Below are positions 58,701 through 64,000 of a DNA stretch of 64,000 nt, one piece after another (within the stretch, counting starts at the first letter, position 1; the number at the start of each line of letters is the position of its first letter). This stretch comes from Leptomonas pyrrhocoris. Taxonomy: Eukaryota > Euglenozoa > Kinetoplastea > Trypanosomatida > Trypanosomatidae. Made by a program: the position numbers and the translations under genes. The notes below the pieces were generated by a model. That model made no database searches and was not told the DNA's origin. It saw nothing but the letters and a program-made list of their open reading frames with translations. The stretch spans positions 620,001 through 684,000 of the forward strand of contig NW_015438364.1 in NCBI RefSeq assembly GCF_001293395.1, in the 5' to 3' direction.

Positions 58701-59544
58701 GGAGAGTCCCGTGACCCTCGCGTTGGTCCTGCGCAAAGACGCCCTCAAAGACATCGCCGCTGGTGAGGCGGTGCACCCCGCTGCCGTGCCGCCGCAGCTG
58801 CGCATTCACCGCGCCGAGGTAGCTGCTGCCGTCCGAGTAGTCCACCTCCGCCTGTGCCGACCCACTCGTGTGCGGGACGTCGTTGTCAAACGGCCCTTTG
58901 TAGCGCACCGGCGCCACCGCGAGCGATGACGACTGCCGATGCAGCTGCCACTCGCCCATTCCCTGCCGCTTCCCTGCAAGCCAGGCGCCTTCGTAGACGT
59001 CGCCGTTGAAGTACACACACTTCCCGTCGGGGCCGCTTCGCTTGCCAACCTTGAAGTGACCTGAGTACTCTTCGTAGTCGTCCACGCCGGGGGCGCCGCG
59101 CACGGTGCCGACGCCGTTCATCTCGTCCCCCTTCCACTCACCGTCGAAGGTGCGGCCGTTGGCGAAAGAGCACCGCCCCCGACCGCAGCGCTGCCCTTCC
59201 ACGAAGTCGCCGGTGTACTCGTAGCCGTCTTTGCCGGGCACCGTCATGACGCCGTGCCCGTGCGGGCGGCCCAGCTTCCACTCCCCTTCATACACGGCCC
59301 CACTCGAGGCCCAAGCGTAGCGTCCTTTGCCGTCTTTGACCGGTTTTTGATTCTTGTCGTGCACGTGCAGGGCCTCGCCGCTGTAGCTGTCGCCGTTGGC
59401 AAACGTTTTGCTCCATTGCGAGCGGGTGGCGGCACTTGAGCTGCTGACGGAGGCGGAAGGGAGGGTGGAGATGGGCTGCGGTGACGCGGCGGCCGACTCA
59501 GTGGTGGCAGCGGCGCGTGTGAGCAAGGGCATAGCGAAAGCCAC
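55702..59544 (-). CDS. MORN-repeat protein with disordered tail and C-terminal coiled coils
   Basis: In this 1280-residue protein, roughly residues 45-860 hold about 20 MORN repeats (YxGxWxxGxxxGxG type), for example YEGEWKLGRPHGHGVM, FDGEWKGDEMNGVGTV, YEGAWLAGKRQGMGEW, YTGQWLRGLPHGQGAW and YDGEWSAGKPDEKGV. MORN arrays form extended, dimerising beta-structures, and in kinetoplastids TbMORN1 marks the hook complex near the flagellar pocket. This one is far longer than TbMORN1 and has spacers between repeats. Residues about 890-1140 are Ser/Pro/Arg-rich and disordered. The end has helices SLKEMMKTACTIRNSREDEI to EMRQLNERIWQLRFVI, and RLAALVQERRVIMEKLQYVV, which look like short coiled coils separated by a Gly run. 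The start at 59544 (MAFAMPLLTR) is the first Met and leads into an Ala/Ser segment. A scaffold at the cytoskeleton or flagellum is plausible but inferred. Confidence 0.9.
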   Translation of the reverse strand: MAFAMPLLTRAAATTESAAASPQPISTLPSASVSSSSAATRSQWSKTFANGDSYSGEALHVHDKNQKPVKDGKGRYAWASSGAVYEGEWKLGRPHGHGVMTVPGKDGYEYTGDFVEGQRCGRGRCSFANGRTFDGEWKGDEMNGVGTVRGAPGVDDYEEYSGHFKVGKRSGPDGKCVYFNGDVYEGAWLAGKRQGMGEWQLHRQSSSLAVAPVRYKGPFDNDVPHTSGSAQAEVDYSDGSSYLGAVNAQLRRHGSGVHRLTSGDVFEGVFAQDQREGHGTLQGSDGMICEGTWHRGQLDGEVRVTFSSPQGVGARASTGTRALGAAHDVTSDVRNLYQLCRGPYPLKSYEGPCTAGVLTGGSASILYVDGSSYCGAVRNGLPHGAGVLRDRPFPYNADDDHADSKERPRRRISVACIPPAVSMTLVSYDGTFAAGEPDGTGTAEWQVSTAAAAVSGSPTAVRATPFNFSELLAKGVQWWKTSVYAVVDGTYTGQWLRGLPHGQGAWQWADGSSYTGEVAFYLPSGQGTYSSSLVQYTGEFKDGQPHGKGAWEDTSQNISYDGEWSAGKPDEKGVCSAMVESGNSTSGGAVRPPTSTSASVTSPCATVYEGAWKNGKPSGQGRTYASADRQRVVYDGHYVDGCCEGEGTLYFGSVRRGSINMEAATVAVHAYAQYRGVFHNGQPGGGPGCLTLKNSTTVEGAFDADLRPSREATITVQPHSEAWTFTGTFDATTRRGHGTMKFPNGDVYTGEVEDASADVPSGQQHQQSPQQPILYNLQRHGQGVYAFVEGNQLRCTWRHNVLHGAGVYTSADGVKTERTYADGVLVNDIVGSTVGASGGLSSVGTGGPFGNVFTPENEFPNTLSEEALKSCLPDLPPQSQPQQQPQQRKRTPFQFVRRGEARQASTAGAAAATTTPPPSLSSRRSAAAAADGGGTNTSKSRERSPPAPSLSSESAGPQRQPQGAMPRRGSSPPTSSSAVNSGGVGGGTPSTSNRRASDAATRDSNARSPTRGTASTAAAAVGHKYSLRRRPVSTSRKSPGGSSPSSSSVAAGSEQADAKAQNNSASKRAPSPSSKSMYVNRFQAGICHLDNEPPRSPSPSSSRSGVASSTVDSAAKGTSLSVNTPAPKGGPLRRRLGSALAAGRDQQEQFPSRRKPAPGSLHGSLKEMMKTACTIRNSREDEIHLLTEEMRQLNERIWQLRFVIANDAGSGGGGGGQAATAAAPSTRSPPSPVRRSSKNGAGVKGWDTESPASRTQRLAALVQERRVIMEKLQYVVNTPE

Positions 59545-60117
59545 GTCAGATTTATGTTCAGAACAGAAAAAAAAAAACTAGATGAGTGAATTTGATTTGT
59601 GAATTGCTCCCATCCTCTTTCTTCCTTTTTGAAAACTCCTCTGCCTTTCGGAGGTCAATGAGCACGCAAAGAAGCAAAAGAGGCTGACAAAAACCAGCTT
59701 TACGCAACGCGCATCGTCCAGGAGAGAGAGAGAAGAGAAAATGCGGAGGAAAAGAACAAGGTGACGAGGCAGCTACCCTATCAGGGTACGTTGGACGTGT
59801 AACCAACCCCAGTGCAAATAGGTCGGCGCTCTCTCTCTCTCTTTTTTTTATTATTATTTGGCTGCCGTTGTTATGCTCCACGCGATGGCGGTTCTCCTTC
59901 TCTGAGGAGAAACATGTGCGAGGTTCCATTTTTGGTTTTGAGTTGCTGCTGGAATGTACTGCAGCTTCGTCAACTCACATACCGTTGAAAAACAAAAAAG
60001 GTTTTTGGTTTACAAATAGCAGAGAAGCAGCACAGCGGAAATTGTGGAAACGAACAACAACCTGCAAAGCTAACCAATCCCCTCTTCCCGACCCACACAA
60101 ACACACTTCGGGCCCGG
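59545..60117. other. Intergenic spacer
   Basis: 5' flank of the MORN gene (A-run 59569-59577) and 3' flank of MSH5. It includes CTCTCTCTCTCT followed by T and TTATTATTATT near 59830-59858. The frame 59558-59929 is a tract translation. No gene is seen. Confidence 0.55.
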
Positions 60118-63100
60118 TCAATGGGAGCTGCGCAGCACACGCAACGCGGATTCCCAGCACGCCAGCAGCTCCGAGTCTAGCCCACATTGCCGCCCTAGCG
60201 CAGGTCCGGCATCCAAGTGTGCGCCAGCGTGGCGCTGCCAGTCCTCCCACCTGCGATGGCTAGTGTGCGGTGTGATACACACGGGATGGTACGTCGGTGT
60301 GAGATCCACGGGCAGCCGTCGAGGCGCAGACGCCTCCACATCAGCGCAGTAGGTCTCCTGCGCACACTCGACAGTATTTTCATTTTCACACGTTGTGCCT
60401 TGTGACCCGTCTTCCGGTGCGTACGTCGTGAGCGTTTCCATGGTGTAGACTTTGATCCACGGCAGCGGCAGAGGTGCATCCTTCTCTGGAGCGATAAAAG
60501 ATGGCATCGCCTGTGACGGCGCGCTTCGCCGCAGCCGGTCGGTCCAGGCTGCGTCCCCCTCGCCACTGTTGATCGTCGCATTACCCTCGCCAACGGCTGC
60601 GTCTGGCGCAGTCCCGCTCGACGATGCGCGAGCAGGAGACGATGACTCCAGCATCTCCAGGAGGTGCGTGGCGCACAGCACAAGTGGGGCCCGTCGCCAT
60701 TGGCTGCAGGACGCCGCCGCAGTGTCACTCGCACCTCCGCCCGTCGCGAAGTACCGCAGCGTCCCCTTCAGCAACGCACACCCATCCTCCGGTGCGGTGC
60801 CACGACCAAATTCGTCCAGCAGCACCAGTGCACGTCCTGCCGTGGGATCGGCGCAGCGCACAGACTGCCCCGCTGCTGCTGTTGCTGCTGCGCGTTGCTG
60901 ACCGGCAACGTGGTGCAGCACGCGGTGCAGGGCCACACACTCGCCGTAGAAGCTGCTCTGCGCCGCCTCTGCCTCCGACGCAGCGACAGCACCAGTCCCT
61001 TCTTCTCCTGTTTGGCTGCCGTAGCCACGATGGTAGCTGAACGGTCCGCTCCAGGTAGATGTCAATGCAGCGTGTGCCCCGAAAGGTGAGACACACAACG
61101 AAGACGGAGCAAAGATGCCGTTGACCAGACTCATTCGAGCTGCCGCCGCGGGCACGTGGCAGCCCACGTGTGCCAAGAACACAATGTGTGCCACTGCGTT
61201 CATGAGCACCGACTTACCGCTACCATTGACGCCCAATACTAAGCAGACTCGATCCGTGGACGTGCGAAGATGCAGCGAAAAGGGCACAAGCTGCTGCAGG
61301 CCCAGCTGACGAGAGAGCAGTGGGTGCCAACCGTTAGCGATCTCCAACACACCTTCTTCCTCCTCCTCTTCGCTGTGGCCTTCGTCGACTTTATTCATGG
61401 CGGCTGCCTCTTCCCTTTCTTCTTTTCTTTCTGGAGACGACGATCGGCTTTCTGGCACCAGCATCTCCGGCCTGCACCACCCTTCTTGCGCAGACACGCG
61501 CGCAAAACTCAAGAGGCAGTCCAGCTCACCAAGCGCGCGCGTGGGTCGCAGCAGGTGAAGGGAGCTGTACAGCAGCGCTGTGTCGAGCTCCCGTCGCACC
61601 TGCTGCTCTCGCTGCTGCACACGTCGCTGCAGGTCGCCAACCCACGTGTCGAGCTCCTCCATAGCAGCAGACTTGAAGCAGTACTCGCCGGATTGGGTTT
61701 CGTGGTGGAACTGCCACTGGAAGGCGTCCAGCATAAAGCGGCAGACGTGCGCTCGTGCGGTGACGCTGCTGGTGGCAGCTGTATCTGGAGTGCGGTAATT
61801 CGCTGCAGGGGGGGAGGCTGTGCCATCTGCATCGGAGACCGGGTCGGCCTCGCCATCGGAGCCTTCCTCTGGATCGGAGAGCCTCGTGGCATCATTTTGC
61901 GATTCCGCGTTTCGCTCCTCTGGTGTCTCCGGCACGTCCGCCAGCACGTACTCGCGTACGACCACGATGAGATCTGCTGCCGGCACACACAGCAGATATC
62001 CGTGCGGCACCGCGTACACGCAGCGCAAGGACAGCCGTGCTCGCAGCTCCCACGGAAGCAGCTCAAAAGCATCCTCAGCTTTGGATTGGAGGGAAAGTCG
62101 AAGTTCGTGGAGACGGAGACGCAGTTCATCCAGCACCGCATCGACGCCATCGTGAATGCGCACTGTCCCGTTGCCACAACCTGCCAAGTTGACGGGGTCG
62201 ATCATCGGAGACCCCTCCGAAACACGATTCTGAATTGTAGCCCGCGGCGCCGTCACGCCTACGATGGTGCGAGCTAACGCCTCCGCCATCCCTACCAACG
62301 GCTCCGCCGCAATGCTCTGCCACAGCACATAAAGTCGGCCCACTTCGTGCGCCACGGTGGACAGCAGCCGCTGCACCTGCACCACGCCACGGATTGTTCG
62401 ATAGAGGGAGACGTAGTGCTTCCGCAACGCCCGCCCCGACCGCATCGTGGTAAAGATATGTGAGGTGGAGCGCACGTGGTGCAAGGCCGTGCGCAGCTGC
62501 GTGGCGATCCCGTGATGCTCGACGTGCACAAAGAACGCGACGACGGACTGCCGGGCTTCGATTTCAGCGAGGTCGCAGCAGGGCAGAGCAATCCACTGTC
62601 GCAACATCGCCCTCCCCAAGGAGCTCTGCGCCGTGCTGAGGAGACCGCGGAGTGACAGCCCCTCCTTTGCACGCCCGCGGCCCTGCGCACTGCTTGGGTG
62701 CAACTCCGCCCGCGTAATCTGTAGCGCCTCCGCACAGGTGTCCTCGAGATAGAGGGCGTGCGGGACGCCGCGCTCCACCACGTCCGCGACGTTCGACTGG
62801 CCAGCGGCAACAAACTGCAGCAGCGCCGCCATGGCCCGCATCATGGCGGTGTTCTGCGCGTGAAAGCGATTCGCCAGCTCCGCCTCCTTTGCGGGGTACA
62901 TCGTGGCCAGTCGGGGTAGCGCCTCCGCCGCGTTGAAGGCGCTCGTCGCGCTGAGACGACTCACCTCCAGCGGTAGACGGGCTGCGAGGAGACCCACCAC
63001 GTCGCTGAGGGCGTCACTTCCTGTGTGGGGCAGCAGCACCAGCGGGCGGTGCACCTCAAAGTAGCGGACAAGCCAGAGAAGACTGGGTGGGATGTCCTCG

Positions 63101-63453
63101 TACACCAAAATGCGGACTTCCCCCTCACTTCCACCCCCGCCGTCGCCGCGACGATGAAAAGACGAAGACGAAGCACGAGCAGAAGGAAACCCGGTCGTGC
63201 GACGACGCACCGCCTCTCCAGCCACGACGTAAACCGGTGCTTCGAAGACCTCGATGCGACACTCCGCGCAAAGGTACCGCGCCACGCCGACGCTGGCCCC
63301 ACTCCAACACAGGGCCGTGACCTCGGCATCGGCCGAAGCGCCTGCCGCATCGTCGTCGGCCTCCTCTGCATCTGCATCGCTGCTACTTGCCGATGCGACG
63401 CCGTCATCGTCCCACGCGTCCGACGACGTCGCTGCACCGCAGAGGTCGTTCAT
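60118..63453 (-). CDS. MSH5: MutS homologue MSH5 (meiotic-type)
   Basis: This 1111-residue protein matches MSH5, which with MSH4 forms a clamp on recombination intermediates rather than repairing mismatches. The N-terminal block CWSGASVGVARYL (about 49-61) matches the MSH5 start, and no MutS mismatch-binding domain I (Phe-x-Glu) is present. The lever/core block LSLRGLLSTAQSSLGRAMLRQW (about 266-287) and the KSAAMEELDTWVGDLQ block (about 594-609) are MSH5-like. In the ATPase, Walker A is GVNGSGKS (about 741-748), Walker B is VLLDEFGRGTAPEDG (about 876-890), and ATHLLEML is near 929. KVYTMET near 1001 matches the family. Acidic insertions (16-45, 508-560, 680-700) lengthen it beyond human MSH5. 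Start: ATG at 63453, because a strong acceptor (CTGCAG after a T-tract) lies at about 63530 and would remove the upstream in-frame ATG at 63654. Confidence 0.92.
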   Translation of the reverse strand: MNDLCGAATSSDAWDDDGVASASSSDADAEEADDDAAGASADAEVTALCWSGASVGVARYLCAECRIEVFEAPVYVVAGEAVRRRTTGFPSARASSSSFHRRGDGGGGSEGEVRILVYEDIPPSLLWLVRYFEVHRPLVLLPHTGSDALSDVVGLLAARLPLEVSRLSATSAFNAAEALPRLATMYPAKEAELANRFHAQNTAMMRAMAALLQFVAAGQSNVADVVERGVPHALYLEDTCAEALQITRAELHPSSAQGRGRAKEGLSLRGLLSTAQSSLGRAMLRQWIALPCCDLAEIEARQSVVAFFVHVEHHGIATQLRTALHHVRSTSHIFTTMRSGRALRKHYVSLYRTIRGVVQVQRLLSTVAHEVGRLYVLWQSIAAEPLVGMAEALARTIVGVTAPRATIQNRVSEGSPMIDPVNLAGCGNGTVRIHDGVDAVLDELRLRLHELRLSLQSKAEDAFELLPWELRARLSLRCVYAVPHGYLLCVPAADLIVVVREYVLADVPETPEERNAESQNDATRLSDPEEGSDGEADPVSDADGTASPPAANYRTPDTAATSSVTARAHVCRFMLDAFQWQFHHETQSGEYCFKSAAMEELDTWVGDLQRRVQQREQQVRRELDTALLYSSLHLLRPTRALGELDCLLSFARVSAQEGWCRPEMLVPESRSSSPERKEEREEAAAMNKVDEGHSEEEEEEGVLEIANGWHPLLSRQLGLQQLVPFSLHLRTSTDRVCLVLGVNGSGKSVLMNAVAHIVFLAHVGCHVPAAAARMSLVNGIFAPSSLCVSPFGAHAALTSTWSGPFSYHRGYGSQTGEEGTGAVAASEAEAAQSSFYGECVALHRVLHHVAGQQRAAATAAAGQSVRCADPTAGRALVLLDEFGRGTAPEDGCALLKGTLRYFATGGGASDTAAASCSQWRRAPLVLCATHLLEMLESSSPARASSSGTAPDAAVGEGNATINSGEGDAAWTDRLRRSAPSQAMPSFIAPEKDAPLPLPWIKVYTMETLTTYAPEDGSQGTTCENENTVECAQETYCADVEASAPRRLPVDLTPTYHPVCITPHTSHRRWEDWQRHAGAHLDAGPALGRQCGLDSELLACWESALRVLRSSH

Positions 63454-64000
63454 GGTACACCTACTCTGTCGAGCAGCAACAATCACAACAACAATAAGAG
63501 TCTGAGGGGGAAGTGGGTGGACGCCAACTCTGCAGAAAAAAGAGAAACAAAAAAAGGCGGTGGACGCTGCAAGCGACACAGAAGCCTTGGCTTCGTTTCG
63601 ATCGAGCGATGCAGCCGCGTGTGCTCTCCACGCGGGTTCGAGTGACGACAGCAAGGCAATGCGGATGATGTCTTTTACTCAGGCGCAGAGGGAAAAGAGA
63701 GGAAGGAAACAGTAAGACTGAATGAGAGAGGTGGGGAGAGTTCTCTGCTTGCATGCGTGTGCATGTGAGTTTTGCACCAGGGAGTAACCACTCAAGAAAA
63801 CGGAGGTGCATTGCATGGGATGCTTCCCGACAGACGACAACGGTGAAAAGCAGGCCCCTGGTGACTTCGAATCACGGCCGTTCTCAAGACTCGCTCAGGC
63901 CTTCATCGCTTGTAAAAGAAGGCGAGCAAGAACAGAGGTCAACAAGAGAGTCCAATGAACTTCTGGATTTGGTTCTAACATCTTTTTTCCGCGGAGACCT
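63454..64000. other. 5' flank of MSH5 and unexplained right edge
   Basis: Contains the MSH5 splice region and, beyond about 63600, the presumed 3' flank of the next upstream gene, which lies outside the window. A short inverted repeat, GTGACTTCGAATCAC, lies at 63860-63874. It looks T-arm-like, but I cannot build a tRNA around it. No coding sequence is seen. Confidence 0.5.
63529..63561 (-). promoter_or_regulatory. Trans-splice acceptor of MSH5
   Basis: On the minus strand, CCGCCTTTTTTTGTTTCTCT then TTTTTCTGCAG, with the AG at 63530-63531, gives a 5' UTR of about 76 bases before ATG 63453. It is the cleanest tract-plus-AG signal in the window. Confidence 0.65.

Noticed and set aside
59773-59787. 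Inverted repeat ACCCTATCAGGGT, with CCTATCAGGGT also near 48070
   Set aside because: The stem is only five base pairs, and two short matches in 64 kb are expected by chance.
61270-62277. 335-codon open frame on the + strand
   Set aside because: It lies wholly opposite MSH5, whose frame has clear motifs. Long antisense frames are common in GC-rich trypanosomatid genes.
63855-63880. T-arm-like GACTTCGAATC sequence as a tRNA
   Set aside because: I could not fit an acceptor stem, D-arm or anticodon arm on either strand, and the stem pairing is wrong for a normal T-arm.

Overview
The window reads as nuclear DNA from a trypanosomatid protist, probably from the Leishmania/Crithidia/Leptomonas side. 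Three observations support this. All 19 protein-coding genes I accept lie on the minus strand with no strand switch over about 63 kb. None needs an intron. They are separated by AT-rich spacers of 0.4-2.1 kb full of microsatellites and of purine runs on the + strand, which become pyrimidine tracts in the transcript. Several starts lie just downstream of a pyrimidine tract and an AG, as expected for spliced-leader trans-splicing. The window is best seen as part of one polycistronic transcription unit transcribed from right to left. I see no promoters, tRNAs, CRISPR arrays or transposons. The species cannot be named from the sequence alone.

Layout from right (upstream) to left (downstream): MSH5 (60118-63453); a long MORN-repeat protein (55702-59544); two tandem ACOT9-type acyl-CoA thioesterases (53447-54637 and 49963-51318); a coiled-coil protein (48186-48989); a thioredoxin-fold protein with a split domain (45262-46515); a large membrane-anchored subtilase with EGF-like and CUB-like regions (38355-43991); a MacB/LolD-type ABC ATPase (36002-37465); a Doa10/MARCH6-like RING-CH ubiquitin ligase (31197-34772); a 2296-residue protein with about seven degenerate dsRNA-binding repeats and a DEAH-helicase-like C-terminus but no helicase motor (23337-30227); a polycystin-2-like channel (19962-22790); a SYS1-like Golgi protein (18263-19228); a TM9/EMP70 protein (15434-17437); a disordered protein with a PP1-docking-like motif (10477-13329); a 117-residue orphan (8479-8832); a RAD23-like shuttle factor (6852-8072); a PROPPIN (Atg18/WIPI family, 4044-6017); an M20 metallopeptidase/deacylase (1771-2976); and a disordered protein that runs off the left edge (1-926).

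Neighbouring genes in trypanosomatid transcription units are usually unrelated in function, and that holds here. There is still a loose membrane-traffic and proteostasis flavour (PROPPIN, RAD23, TM9, SYS1, Doa10). Only the two thioesterases look like a true local duplication.

The most unusual object is the helicase-less dsRBD/HA2/OB protein, which looks like an REH2-type RNA helicase architecture that lost its motor. Also notable are the PROPPIN whose FRRG-type lipid-binding motif reads LQRG, the thioredoxin split by about 90 residues, and a probable false duplication around the assembly gap at 3276-3370.
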